Part shown: piece by piece, positions 13,339-27,359 of the stretch
Position numbering within the stretch: position 1 is the first letter of the stretch
How the letters are laid out: every line of letters starts with the position of its first letter
From: Epiperipatus broadwayi
Lineage: Eukaryota; Onychophora; Udeonychophora; Euonychophora; Peripatidae
DNA length: 64,000 bases
Direction: 5' to 3'
NCBI GenBank assembly: GCA_028023455.1
Contig: JAQFVV010006337.1
Span: forward strand, 1,479,001-1,543,000
Position numbers and translations under genes: made by a program
Notes under the pieces: generated by a model
Databases searched by the model: none
Seen by the model: the letters and a program-made list of their open reading frames with translations, nothing else
What the model was told of the DNA's origin: nothing

Positions 13339-14073
13339 ATCTATCCCAGCAGTTGGCAATCTTTTAGATATTGCTAACCAGCGGTAGGCACTTTTTTAGA
13401 TATTGCGGACCACTAACATAATTTTTGAAGGTACAAATTAATATGAGCATTGAGTATGATATACATATATATTTATTTATATATTAATAATTTTGATTTT
13501 AACACAAAAATAATAATAAATAATTGTAATATATATTAAAAATTAGTGCGCCATTTGTTGCTCTAGGTTTAAAATGAATGTATAAATAAGTAAACATTTC
13601 ATGTGTAATTTTCTAATTCCTATCTACAAAAATTATTTAAGATTAATAACGAATAGTATTCTATTCTTTAATAATTTTTATAGATGTGTTTTCCTTCAAA
13701 ATTCTTATTAAAATTTTTTAGTTTTAGTTCACCCAATTACTAAGGGTGCGATGAAGTCAAATCTGATATCTAATCAATTGTACAGAATTCGGTATTCTTA
13801 TTTTGTTACTTTTTCTATGCCGCTGACAGAATAGGGGTTAATTAAATGCCTTTGAGGTAGATGTTTTGCAAGTCACAGTAGTATTTTGTAACAAATCAAT
13901 TAGCAATATAATGTTTGTATTCTATTTTATATATAATAATACAGCTTAAACAAAATTTATTTTTTATTTAAAAATTTTACTAAAAGAGCTCAGCGAATTT
14001 AAATAATATCTTAATTTCTTTGCAGATTATTAAAATTACGTCATGGACCACTAGTTGCCACTTTGATCTATAC
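13339..14073. mobile_element. hAT-like non-autonomous DNA element
   Basis: An 8-bp near-perfect target duplication (ATCTATCC at 13339-13346, ATCTATAC at 14066-14073) brackets a 719-bp element, 13347-14065. The left end reads CAGCAGTTGGCAATC and the right end, inverted, CAAAGTGGCAACTAGTGG. Both continue into GGACCACTA-type sequence (GCGGACCACTAAC on the left, AGTGGTCCATGACG on the inverted right). Eight-base duplications and CAG-GG(T)TGGCAA ends are hallmarks of hAT elements. No transposase frame is present. The left terminus is itself tandemly duplicated (13347 and 13379, period 32 bp). Confidence 0.75.
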
Positions 14074-17000
14074 CACTAACAGCCAGAGAACAATATACAA
14101 TTAGCCTATATTTTGTAATGTAAATTGATTTTAAAAGAACTTATATTAACTTCACAGAGATTTTTCATTCATTTTAAAAACTCTGTAAAAAACATTCATA
14201 TGTGATATATGTAGTGGTAAATAACATTTTTATACTGAATATAAAGTCCCTTGATAATTATCAAGTTTATTTAATTAATAATTGAACTGCCTTCTACCCC
14301 CATGCATATTTTCTATTGCATTTTAGATCTTTTTGAAATGAGTTATCCAGAACAACGACAGCCAAAGAGACTGTGTAATTATCAAATGATTTTATATTTA
14401 TTCAGTAGAAAAATGTTATTTATCATTACATATATGGCATGTGACTATTTATTATTAAGTTTTAAAATGAGTCAAAAATCACTATAAAATTAACATTAGA
14501 CCTTTCAAAATCCATTTAATAAAATACATACACTGATTTAAGATTGCTCTCTGATTATTGCTGTTCTGGTTAACTCTATATAAAAAAAGTCTATATGCAA
14601 TAAAAAATTGGCATTTTCCTACTGCAAAAAGTTATTAAATATGGGAGATAGAGGACAATTCAAATATTAATTAAATAGACTTAGTAATTATCACGATTTT
14701 ACATTTATTCAGTACAAAATATTATTTGTCATTTGGATACATGTCAATACAAGCATGTATGTCAACAATAAGTTTAATATAGTTTGGGGAGGAGAAGTGA
14801 GATTTAAATCCATGATATTAGAATTGAAAATATATCAATAATTATTTGATTACAAATGAATTTGCATTATCATTGATAAAAAGTATAGATATTCTTTTTA
14901 TTTTATCTGGTTAATATAAAGGAGTAATTTAAAATTATTACATAAGATATTTTTATATGCCAAACATTTAAATATTTGAATAAAGAATAAGAGGTGAGAT
15001 TATCTTATACCCTACAAATGACTGGAGTGGCCTAAAATTGTCATCTTTTTATAAAAGAAAGTGATATTTACATATATATGTTTATATCTATAACAAAGTA
15101 TAAATATTGTCTGATCAGTCATAAAAGATATTTTATAGGAAGAGAAGTTTTATAGGATTGTTACTAACTATATGAATTATATTTTTAACAAGACAAGGCT
15201 TAAAACAATATTATTATTTCAAGATATGATTTATTAGCTCTAAGAATTATGACTAAACATTAAGATGAATTTAAAAATAAGACATTTCCTTTTGTCAATA
15301 TTTAATGACCTAACTAAAATTAGAAAGACAATTTATTTTTAATAATTGATTTAGAAGGTACAATATTATTATATAATAGACAATAAGAGGGAGACTGTCA
15401 TCATAGGCCTCACTTCAAGTTTATGGTTCATCAATATTATTTTAAGTTACATCCATGAAAGAAAAATGTAAGTCTCCAACATGATCTTAATTAAAGTATT
15501 ATGCAAAATTCAAAGATAGGTTTTATATTTCTGATTTCTTATAACTTAAATAATACTATAAAGAATCAAAAAAATCATAAATTAACATTCACCATCTTAT
15601 ATCATTCTGAATTTAAGATAGAAATCCAAAATGTCTTCTCATGAATCTTGTGAACTAAATATTTTTAGATAATCAATTAATCACAAATACTAAAAGACAT
15701 TTTTCATTAAAACCATTTCAATAAAGACTCAATCATTTAAAACAAAAAATATGCATGGTTACTATCATTTATAAAAGGTGCATATATTTCATGTAACAAA
15801 AATTATGTCATATCTAGTTTATTAGTCTTAATATCAAGCAAATATATGCATTTAGTTGGTTTTTAAAAAAACCCGTGACATTTTCAAATAAAATCATCAT
15901 CAATAAAATGTGAATCACAAATAAATTATTAAAATATGTGGTATTCTTGTTGAATGTTTGAATACTAAACTTTATCCAAATAATTGGAATTAAAATTTAA
16001 ATTGACACACAAATTTAAAATAAATAATTGTAATTCAAAATATAATATCTACAGAAGAAAAAATTGTTGTTTCATTTACAAGAATTATGTAATTTATTTA
16101 TATTGTAATGTGGATTACTAAAAAAAAAAAAGGATTTAATTATTGATTGTTCATTTGGTGAAGTTTTTTTAATCTATAGCAAACAAGTAAATCCTACAGA
16201 CACAAGTCACTGCTCAGGTGAATGACTTGATAAGACTTTGTGAAAGAAAACTAATTGCTATGTGTCAGGTAGAAGTTAATAAAAATAATCAATATATATT
16301 GTAACCTTCCCTTCTGGTTCTTCACCATCTCTACCCTACCTTCTCTTTTTACTCTCCATGATACTAGCTCAATAATAAACAATCAAGTATAGCAACAATA
16401 AAGTATAAGACTCTTTATAGGGCTTGAAACTTGCAATACATCAAAACATAAGATAGACTTTAGGGACGATTACAACATAGAGGTTTTAACATTGAGAAGT
16501 ATATAAAATACATCCATAATGACATTGCTATTGTAAAAACTCTCCTACTACCATCATATTATAGTCATTAGGGAAATCCTCACAACAAACAATGACTAAC
16601 ATAATATTTCATTTAAATAATGCTTTAACTACTCTTCTACCTTAAATTTCATATCTTTTTATCACATAATTTTTTTTATTAATTTAACAATGGAGCTTAA
16701 AACAACAACAAAATTCCAATTACTAATTTTTAAAATTTCTTATACATGCTTTAAAAACTATTTATTATTAATTTCATACTAAGAAAAGTATATATTATCA
16801 AAACATGCATTTTATACATACATTTTCAAAGTTAATCAAATTTCTGATATATTTCATTACAAATCTGTTTGATTTCATACTTGTTCATAATGTTCAGTAT
16901 GTTTTTAAACAATAACAGCCTTAATCACAATATACTGTGATAGTCACCATTCTTCTATAATTAATATAGTTATTTCTAAAAAAAACCTAATATGTAATTC

Positions 17001-18215
17001 ATTAGAATTTTAGTAACAAATTTGTTAAAATGAAAATAATTTTATGCATAGTTGCTCTTTTTTTTCTTTTTAACAAAACATTAATATTTTCTGATTTTAT
17101 AAATTATGGACTAATTAGTACTTTTAATGTAATACTAATTATGCACCAAAAACAATTGCCTCATATCAAAACCAGCCCCCTTTTTTTTTTTAGTCTTTCT
17201 ATCCTTACTTTCTTAAAATATTTATAACTACTTTTTAAGATTACTTTATCAGCTTCAGATTTACCTTTCTTTTTAAAAAAATATTTAAAATGAATGGGAC
17301 AATTTCATATAATCAAACTACCAGGAAAACATCAATAATCCTAAATCCTGCTTCCTGCGTTTATATATATATATATATAAATTTGTGAATTTTTAAAATT
17401 TCAAAAATAAGATCTTTGATGGTAATCATTTAATAGGAACGTTGGGACTTTTTTTTAGATATTTGGAAGAGCTATCAGACTCAGAACACTACTGGAAATT
17501 TCTTGTCTGTTCTTGAACAAAGATGTTATTTTATAGATTTTGGTTAAACAATAGTCAGAAAGAAATCAATCATTTCTTATTAATAAAATTGATGAATAGT
17601 TTTGAATTAAGACGATATTTTGTATATATCATTGAAATAGTAATTTTTTTTTTTGCCCTGCTAACATCTTAAAGATAGTCACTATTATTTATTCATTAAA
17701 ATTGTCTTAAAGTTTTTTAAAATTGGCTGTAGTATTATTTCAGAATACACACTTACAAAGTAATTATTTAAAATTCATTTGGCTGCAAAAAAACTACACC
17801 TAATCCCATTACCTATTTTTCCTTAACTTCCTTTATAGATAAAAAACATTCATTTGTCACTTCAAAATTATCAATATTTTTTTAACCACCTCTAATCAAT
17901 GTAATACAGTCTCTATTAGAACACACAAATAATTATTATTTTCACTTCATTTTGGTAAAAAAAAAAAATATTGCTTCCTTTGGTTTTGTTTTTATCTCTC
18001 CCCTCCCTTCTGTAATCTCACAAAAACTTCCACATATCAATTTGCAATACTTGCCATCTATGTAAGTGCACAAAAAAAATCTAGCAGAGCTTTTTCTGAA
18101 AGCAGTGCTAAATCTTCAAAGAGAAAACTTCTACAAACTAAGAAAATCTAGCAAATACTTCATCTAAACAAAAAAAAGTAGTGATAACCCTCTAAAGAAA
18201 AAACTAGAAATTCTT
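14074..18215. other. Gene-free A/T-rich DNA
   Basis: Nothing recognisable over about 4.1 kb. Short open frames (for example 14302-14487 and 17030-17227) lack motifs and are dominated by residues with A/T-rich codons. Confidence 0.6.
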
Positions 18216-18311
18216 GTCAAGCGTTGGTCGCTGAGTGGTCAGCACAGCTGCCTTACAAGCAGGCTTTGCGGGTTCGCTTCCCGGCCGATGCTTTGACACA
18301 TGGAAAAAAAA
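18216..18311 (+). mobile_element. tRNA-derived SINE (head monomer)
   Basis: The sequence contains a pol III A box (TGGTCGCTGAGTGGTC) and a B box (GGGTTCGCTTCCC) spaced as in a tRNA. A cloverleaf can be drawn: a 7-bp acceptor AGCGTTG/CGATGCT with two G-U pairs, and an anticodon stem CTGC/GCAG around CTTACAA (nominal anticodon TAC). The tail GACACATGG plus an A-run replaces a normal tRNA 3' end and recurs in the SINE at 54.8 kb, so this is a retroposon head, not a functional tRNA gene. The element may extend to the A-rich tail near 18658, where GCGCCTTGAACAGGTGC precedes GATAAAAA. Confidence 0.78.
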
Positions 18312-21300
18312 AGACCTAGAGTGCCTAAAGGTAAACTCAAATTCTGCTGAAATAAAAAAACAAACGATTCTTTGTAATTAAGTTTAATAATTTATAGATA
18401 TTTACTAATTAGTTGTTCTTTCTTTAATTTTGTTTGGATAATAAGTTTTTGAATAGTAGGTATTTGAATTTAAAGTGTTTACTCTCTACTGTTACTCTAA
18501 ACGATATATATTTAAAGTGTCCAGGCAACACATACTTGAATGCATTCTCAAAAAATAAAAATAAAATCTAAACTATTTTAAATATATAGATCACGTTAAG
18601 ATTAAATAGTCCAGCGCCTTGAACAGGTGCTTAATTGATAAAAAAAAAAAAGAAAAAAGAATACGTTAATCATAATAAAGATTCTTGATTCATATCAAAT
18701 TGAGAAAAATATAAAGAAAAAATATTTTTTTAAAGAAGAAACCGTTGTGTTTGGAATATCAACAGCAAACCACATATTTTTTGGTTTTTAAAAAATATGT
18801 AAAAAAAAAGAAAATAAAAGTTGGACCCTTGATTTAAAGAACCGTTTAATGCATTGCTGTCCTATGTGGCTGTAGTCGTCGCAGTTCCATAAATACAATC
18901 CATTCATAATATCAAAAGTTTAATGATAAATATTTACATAAGGGCAGTCATTTAAAAATTGACAAAAATAAAATTACTGTGGTGTATTAATTATAAAGCA
19001 GTATTTGTTATATATATTAGATATTTTTCCATATTATTGTTTTTGATTTTTTTTTCCTTTTTTTTTTTTTTTTTTTTAGGCGCGTTCAATGATAAAAAAA
19101 AAAAAATTTACGAATTTTCAAATTTGTGCATTTAGTATGAATAAATAAAAAAACACCTTTGTTATATGATTTATTGCTAATTTACAGAATCAGAAACTGA
19201 AAAAAAAAAGTTTATTCTAACTAAATAAAGTATCTTTTCTTGTTCATATGCATTACATTTATCTTAACGGCAATTCTTTGTTTAACAGCAAAAATTGACT
19301 GGCAGGTTCATATGTATAGTGCAGTGTGATCATGTTTAGGGAAGCAGGTGCAAACATAAGTAAAAGTCAATGGGGAAAACCCTGAAGAGTTAACCGCCAA
19401 GAAGAATGAATATAACTCCCAAGCTGGATAGCCTTCATTTGATTTTAATTTTATTTTGATGTAATCATGGATAATGGAAATATTGTAGGGAGTTTATTGT
19501 TCTTCAAATCACATGATCCAGTTAATCTCTTTTGAGAGATTATTGTGAGTAGCATTTACATTTAATTTTGTCAAGATCCATTCAAATATATATATATATT
19601 TCATATTGTTTCACTGTATCTTAGCAAAAATAAGTTATAATTTTATTTATATTTATTAGTGCATAAATTATATATATATGATTTATAATGAGTCAAATTC
19701 CTATGTTAGAAATTTTTTGTAATTTTTTAGAAGAAAGTTAATAGCATTTATTACAGTTAGTAATCAATATTTGAATGCAGAGACTTTTTCTAAGAGACTC
19801 ACATTCTGATTACAAATCTGTTTTCCAGAAGAGATATTCACATCTTCATCATGATATCAAAATATTAATATATATATATTGTGAGAGTATGTAAACTTTT
19901 CACATACAGATTGTGATAATACATAAACGTTTCACATATGTATACATGATTAATAAATACATCATATTTTTTATACTATATATATATATATTAAATAAAT
20001 ACTTGTTTTAATAAAATTAAAACATTAAGATGATTGTCTTTTTTTATATTCATTTATATAAAACAAGTGTTTAAACTAATTATTTTCATTAACCAGGATG
20101 TAAACACATAAACAACCTTGGGTCAATATCGCATCCTAGCAACTAAACACAAAGAAAATAAATTTTTAGAAGCCACTTATTAATTATAATGATTAATAAT
20201 ACAATTTGAAATTGTAAAAAGTGTATAGTATATTCAACACATGCTACCGGAAGTCGATTCCACTATAAAAACTGAACCAAATAATTAAAAAAATTAATCA
20301 TATCTTTTGCCAATGTATTTAAAAAAATAAACCTATCTTTTGCCAATGTACCAGATACTATGCTTAATCATTTTGCTACATTCGAAATCAGAACATACTA
20401 TGGATCAGTAGTTTGAACAAACTTTTTTATTGATATAAAATGTTCATTATAAAGAACTTTAATGTCATTCAATAAAAAGAGTAAATAAATTACTCTTAAT
20501 TAATATTAATCATAATTTCGGAATAAAATTATATCTATTTTTCGTTCATTAAATAAAGAAACTTGTAAGATCATTCTAAACTGGTATTCTAGAAAGCAAA
20601 TTTAGTCAAAAAACATTCATATATTAAATTAAATATTTTAAGAAAATAAAAAAAATAAGAAGAATGCATTGTGGGTAAATACCAATTGTCATAGGATGAA
20701 ATGTAATTGTTTTAACTGAAACTAATGTAATTTCCTATTAAATGCCTAAAGTATATGTATATTGCATCTATATAATTTTGAATAAAATTTCAATTGGTAG
20801 CAAAATAACCCGGAGAAGATGTCAACTTCATACAATAGAAGAGATCCTAAACAACAGAATATTCTGATTGCCTCTTCAGTGGTTGATGACTGAAGAACAT
20901 AGAACTTTATTATTAAGGAACATTTTAAGTCTCATCATAAAAAGGAACAGGATAATACTATCAAACTTAATACATTTTATAATATTTGTGTGCTATAGGT
21001 TTTTGATATCTAAAAATTTATTTCCTTTACTTCCAAGATCTGTTTACATTGGAATATTCCATTTGAGAAAATTATTAGATGAAGAGGAATGGAAAGATCA
21101 TCGCTTTAAACATTTAATTTTATTTAATAAAATTTAGGTCTTCCCATTTTTTTTAAAGTGACATTGACTGAAGTAAATTTAAAACAAATTCAATATGAAG
21201 GTAAGATTTTATTATCTTTTCTATTGAACATATTCATGACAGAATAGAGTTTGTTTATTACTAATTCAATAACTTGATAATATTTGTGTGTATGATTTAT

Positions 21301-22587
21301 CCTTGAAATGGAAGGTCTTTATTTCATAATCATGACTATATACAGAAAGGGTATTTATAAATTAGAATTATCTTACAAGGATTGCAAATCATTGATATAT
21401 ATATATTAAAATGAAACTTAGTATAATTATAATTTTTAAAATTATAAAATTGTATTTATTATTTTATAAATTATTAAAATATGTTTGTATTATGATATAT
21501 CTATCTACTAACAAGATATGGGAAGGCATTTAGTTTAAATCCTAAATAATAGAAATGCATGCAAACATGTATAATCTTTTTTTTCTTATTATCTGAAATC
21601 CATTTAAATTATTATTTGTTAATAAACATTTTAAATTTTATTCTAATCTCAAGGAATTCTCTGATTTATTTGAACTATTTATTTATTTTTCAAATTAAAA
21701 TAATATTGACTATGCATAGCCATACATATATACCACATTAACTTATAATCCTGATATCTGATTTGTTATTTTCAAAATTCCTTAGATCATATTAATTAAT
21801 ATTATGATTGTAGTACATTGATGGTAACCCCTAAAAAGAATTAATTGCAGAGTCTACCCTGAGTTTGAATTCTGAGCATAACAGAACAATCAACATAGGT
21901 GAAGATTGGATGAATTAATTTAGGTTGTGTCTGTATTAGATAGGGTAATACTAAATTATCCTGTTTGGGACAGATTCAATTTTGGATTGAGATTAGATTG
22001 AATCATCCATAGCATCCTATATGAAGATCCTAAATCCGATTATTGTTAGATGCGACCATTCTCGATTTCCTGAAGGGGATCCATACCGTTACAATATATA
22101 TATACCCAAATGACTATATAAGGTCTCAAGATAAAGCAGTTAGCTCTTGCCTAAGTTTCAAATCATAACTGGGTTATACTTCTTTTTATTTTCAGGTTCT
22201 AAAAAGACTTATGTGTGTTTTTTTTTTAATTTTTTATAAGTAGCTAACCTATAACCAGACTGAATTAGTCATGCAATATTGATATGGACATCTAGACACT
22301 TTTAATTAAAAATATAATTTTTTTTTTTTAAAAAACCCCACCACCTTAATACTTATTAAATATGATAAATAAGGTTTTTTTTTCCTCCTTGATTATTCAT
22401 TTGTATGGGGTGTTTGAAAGGCTTTTGCCTGCAAAGAGCTATTTAAGGGCCATAAAAACGAACATAATTCATGAGAGCAAAATCAATATTTTGTTTTTGA
22501 TAATGTAGTGCAGTTCATACAATTTTAAAATTAAATTTTCATCATTTATAAAATTTTTGATAGCAAATGAACTAGTAACTAAGAAAG
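18312..22587. other. Gene-free A/T-rich DNA
   Basis: Several A/T homopolymers (a T tract near 19058-19077) and short (AT)n runs. An 89-codon frame at 20868-21137 has no recognised motif. A small two-unit repeat around ATCTTTTGCCAATGTA lies near 20300-20350. No gene is supported. Confidence 0.55.
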
Positions 22588-23755
22588 AATTCATTGACAT
22601 TAACAAATATAAAAAAAGAAACAATTGTAATATAGAAATTTCATATATTTAAGCAAATATATATAGCAAAAAAAAAAACTATATTCCATTTCTAATAATT
22701 TAAAACCTTAAACAAATAAAAAGATTTGCAAAGCATTCAGTCTTTTTTTTTTTTAGCTTAAATTTCCATTTTAGTATGAGAAAAAGTATTGAGATTTGGG
22801 TAAATTTTTATTTTAAGTTACTGATGAAAATGTGAACACTTTGAAAATGATAAAGAACCCTAAAATGAAAAGTGAAAAAGTACCAAAAAAATGAATTTGA
22901 TAGTGATATCTCACCTGCCAAATAATATCCCAACATTAAAATATCTCTTTAAGTGGAAAAGCTAAAAAAATTAATAAATTCCGTCTCCTCTCAAATTTTC
23001 TTTTATAACAATTCTGTTAAGCAGCATTGCTAATGATTAGATGTATTCAATATTATTGTAATGTTTACAATGTTTTATCTGTGAAAATTTTTAGCCTATA
23101 GCTATCAATAAAAGACTTTCTGACAAAATTCATTGATAGTGATAAATATTAAAAAAAATTATTGCAATATTGAAGAATGAAATTGAAATTTCATATACTA
23201 AAACAAATATAAATAACAATAAAGAAAAATAAACTGTATTCTATTTGTGGCCAACTTAAGACCTGGACAAATAAAAAAAAAAACTGCCAAATTATCTAAT
23301 CTTTTTTTTTAAATGCAAATCCACACTTTAGCATTAGAAATATTAAAAGCATTGAGATACAGAGAATGTTAATTTCTATTTTAAGTTATTAATAAAAATG
23401 TGTACACTTGAATTACAAAAAACCCTAAATTAAAAAACTGGAAAAGCACTAAAAAATGGATTTGAAAATGATATATAACTTGTCAAACAATATTATGTAT
23501 TACACCTTTAAGTAAAAAAAAATAAAAAAATAATAAAATTCCATCCTCTCTCAAACATTTAAGCTAATCTGTATTACTATTGGCTGCATATACTCAATAT
23601 TATTGTAATATTTATAATATTCATATTATCTCTGTTATATTTTATAAACCAAAACACACTTTCCATATGTAGACTATATAGATCTGTAAAAAAAAAAAAT
23701 TGGTCTAAATTAACTTTGTTTTGTTGTTATCATTAAAGAGCTTTCTGATCATATC
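22588..23755. repeat. Diverged tandem duplication, unit about 540-620 bp
   Basis: Unit 1 (about 22588-23127) and unit 2 (about 23128-23755) align along their length. Shared blocks in order include AATTCATTGA, GAAATTTCATATA, AAAAGCATTGAGAT / AAAAGTATTGAGAT, TCAATATTATTGTAAT, and the terminal ATCAATAAAAGACTTTCTGA / ATCATTAAAGAGCTTTCTGA. There are many substitutions and small indels, so the duplication is old. No reading frame is conserved between units. Confidence 0.8.
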
Positions 23756-25992
23756 CCACACTAGCTAATCCAATCTTAACCTTTGCAATAGTACCAAGAT
23801 TCCATTCACTGTTATGGCTTCAGTTTTCTTTGATCATGAAAAACATGTAAATATAAATTTAAATTTGATTTTGAAAATGTGAAAATTCTTCATGAAGAGA
23901 GAAACCATAATAAAAGAAAAATGAAGAAGGCAATTTTTATAAATAGGAATAAAATGCATTTAATAAATAGACAAGCTGCTAACATTAAAATACAAGATTC
24001 ATGGAATTTGAATTGATGATGTTTGCTTCCGCTTTGTTTTTTTTTTTAATTTAATGGCAGTTGAGGCAGGTTTAAGAAATTAACCAAAAGTACTTCTGTG
24101 GATTTAAAAATTGTTTATAATAGTTTGTTACCGTTAAAATTATTTATATTATATATATAAGGCTATTAGACCAGATACTCTAAAATAAGTTTTAGTAACA
24201 CTAATATTACTAATACTTTTAATGATTATAATATAATAATAAAAATGATTCAACTCAGTATAATAAAGTTAATGAATTCTACAAACATTCAGATAAAGCC
24301 TAATTACACAATACAAATAATCATTAAAAAAATAATAAAAGAAAATATTGAACAATATATATGGTAAACATGATATTCTCCTTTTTAAATATATAGAATT
24401 CTTTATAAGAATATATGAGGATTTAAACCTGGGAGCTAATGGATTTTAAAAACAACAATAGACTATTTTTAAAGTTAATATCCTAACTAATGATGGTTAG
24501 ATTGAGTATCCAGCCACATTTCCTGATCATCATTCCCATCAAACATGTCTAAGTACAGAAAGAATCTATCACTTGCAACTATAGATGTTATTTATTTATT
24601 TAAAACATATCTGCCATACTGAAAATTAGGGCACCATCTCTAAAATAAGAAATATCTATAGGTTGGATTCAAATACCTCCCTAGCTTATTAGATGTTAGC
24701 CCTTATATGTACCCTCTACTAGTTCAAAAGAATAGTATGGCAATGCATCACAGAGTGTGTGTATATGTAACTATATTTAATTAAGTTTGGAATGAGAGAG
24801 AGAGAGAAATGAACAACTAGACTTAAAGTAATAAAAATATAATAAAATAAAATTTATTTACAACATTTACACACCTTATATAATACTTTTCAATGATCCA
24901 ACCCATAAATAATTAAAATATACATATATATTTTAAGCGAGTATGTATTCATATCAAAAAATATTCATTTAATTAGATTGAATTTAACTTATGAGCTCTG
25001 ATATGCTTATATCCAATATAAAACAATCATATAATAATTATTATTTAACTAGAATAATATAAAGATTGGCAAAATACAAATCAAGCAATAATCAGAGATA
25101 TAAAAGTTATAATAAATATTAACTACTAGTAATTGAATGAAAAATGAATTCTATATTCTATTTGCTTTAACAATATAAAAAAAAATACTTTAAGAAAAAT
25201 AGAATTAAATACATATTTAAAGGAAAAACAAAATATTGAAAATGTTTAGAGTATACTAAGATTATTATTAATATGTGGTATAAATATTATTCTTTTATAA
25301 AGGCCTTTTATTTTAAATAAAAATTACCATCACATCACAATTCTGCTTTTTCAAAAATATAATTTCTAACATTTTTTAAAATTTATCTGTAAGGCAGTTT
25401 TAAATGTTTAAGGCTTCATTTGATATATTTCTATTGAGTTATTCTCCAGATAGAATGATGGTTTGACTGGATTATTCATTTACCATGAATAGGCTAACAA
25501 AAATCACATGAAAAACAACAGATGATGCTACTCCTAGATCATCAATAGTTGTTGCATATTGAAACAAGATACTTTTAAAATTGGCATCTGCAAGAAACTA
25601 CATAATTTCACCAGATTTAGCTGATTAATGCAATAATTAGATTTTTTTCATCTCACTATAAAGTGATTTTCTGGTTTTCCATATTAGCTGTGCAAAAATA
25701 ATTCACAAGTTAGCTTTAGCATTTTAATCAGCTTAAATTTCTGTGATGCCATTAAGAGTTTTTGCTCATTCAATTGAACAAAACATCCTTAATTATGATG
25801 ATATTACAACTTTCTTAAAGCAAAAAAGCTTTCTCCCAAAGCTTTCTTTCAAAACATCAAAATTAAAAAAAAAAATTTGCATCTCTTAAATTTTTTTTTT
25901 TTTAAGAAATGCTACTCCAGATTACACATGATAATAAATCCAGGAATTTTCATTTATTATTACAAATTAAACAAAAAAAATTACATTATTGT
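23756..25992. other. Gene-free A/T-rich DNA
   Basis: No gene, RNA or element recognised. Contains a short GA repeat near 24796-24807 and A/T-rich frames only. Confidence 0.55.
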
Positions 25993-27354
25993 TCTTATTA
26001 CATTCATCATCATCAACCATTATCAATCCACTGCAGGATGAAGGTCTCTCCAAGTTCAATCCATCTTTTGCGATCTTTAGCTTCTCTTCTCCACATCACA
26101 CCTGTGCACTTTCGTATTTCATCCAGCCATCTCACATGTGGTCTCTTTGTGGGTCTTTTACAATCTCTTGGAATCAAGTTTAAGATTTCAATTGTCCATC
26201 AATTATTATCCTTTCTAGCAGTATGTCCAGCTCAACTGCATTTCACTCTATTGATTTTTTCAATGAGGTCAATAACACCTGTTTGTTCTCTTAGCCATAT
26301 ATTGCATCTGCGATCTCTTTGTTACTCCCAATATGCATCTCTCCATACTTCTTTGAGTGGTCTAAAGTCTCTCTATTGCTCTTCTATTAAGTGTCCAAGT
26401 CTCAGATCCATATGCAAGAACTGGTAAAACACATTTATTAAAATCCTTCCTTTTCAAACACATAGGCATATTTCCTTTTAGTATCAAGTTATTTCTACCA
26501 AAAGTGCCAATCAAGTTTAATTCTATGATTAATTTCATCCATTATGTTTCCATCTGTATTAATAATCTGACAAAGATATTTGCAACTGTTAACTTCTTCT
26601 AACTCATCATAATCAAGCTTTATTTTCATATTTTGAGAAAATCCATTAAACATTACTTTAGTCTTTTTAACATTTATCTTTAGTCCTACTTTCATCTGAT
26701 ATCTCCTGCAACATTTCCTGCAGCTCTAAAGCATTATTTGCAAAAAATAACTACATTATCTGCAAAATCTAAATGACTTAAATAATCTCCATTTACTTTC
26801 ACTTTTTTATCTTTCCATTTTAATCCACAAAATACTTCTTGCAGCACTGCTGTAAAAAGTTTTGGAGATATGGAGTCACCCTGTCTTACAGCCTTCTCAA
26901 TGTTGACTTTCCCAGTATCATTATTTAATATAATTGTTGTTGTTGCATAAATATTCTTTAAAATATGACAATATCCTGGATCTATATCTTGATGATCCAA
27001 TGCTTTAATCACTGAAAAAATATTTATAGAATCAAATGCCTTTTCATAATCTACAAATCCAAAGCATAATGGCAACTCATATTCATTTGTCCTTTCTATA
27101 ACTTCTCCCAATATCTGGATATGATCTACTGTACTAAAACGATTTTTAAATCCAGTTTGTTCTTTTGCTTGGTATATATCCAATGTTCTCTGTAAATGAG
27201 TTGTAATTATCTTGGTAAAAATTTTGTATAAAACTGATAAAAGGCTGGCTGATAGGTCTGTAATTTGTAATACATTCTTTATCACCCTTTTTAAATATTA
27301 ATTTTAATACTGCATTCTTCCAATCATCTGGTACATCTTTATAATTTAGACATT
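25993..27354 (-). pseudogene. RTE-like LINE, RT and 3' part (left half of the split copy)
   Basis: Read leftward from 27354, the sequence enters the reverse transcriptase: DVPDDWKNAVL and KKGDK ahead of a YRPIS-type box, ASLLSVLYKIFTKI, FVDYEKAFDSI (catalytic Asp), RQGDSISPKLF and HLDFADNVVIF. The normally invariant second Asp of FADD is Asn, so catalysis would be lost. The C-terminal tail (SETWTLNRR, RSMERCILGVT, TWRDLHPAV) is characteristic of RTE-type elements. The 3' end near 25993 is a short TGATGATGATGA tail, typical of RTE. Frameshifts and stops are frequent. The other half lies at 37472-38960; an LTR element separates them. Confidence 0.92.
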
Positions 27355-27359
27355 TGGTA
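27355..27359. repeat. Left target-site duplication TGGTA of the LTR element
   Basis: TGGTA sits immediately before the 5' LTR and is repeated at 37472-37476 immediately after the 3' LTR. One copy restores the LINE frame across the gap. Confidence 0.8.

Noticed and set aside
18220-18293. Functional tRNA gene (anticodon TAC)
   Set aside because: A/B boxes and a cloverleaf exist, but the T stem is imperfect, wobble pairs weaken the acceptor, and the GACACATG plus A-tail is shared with a clear SINE at 54.8 kb.
22090-22190. Possible SINE (CAAATCATAACTGGG resembling a B box)
   Set aside because: No A box at the right spacing and no tail or target duplication.
25909-26427. 172-codon plus-strand frame
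   Set aside because: It is antisense to the C-terminal coding region of the minus-strand RTE LINE. The same antisense peptide appears opposite the RTE copy at 45.0-45.4 kb, which explains its apparent conservation.
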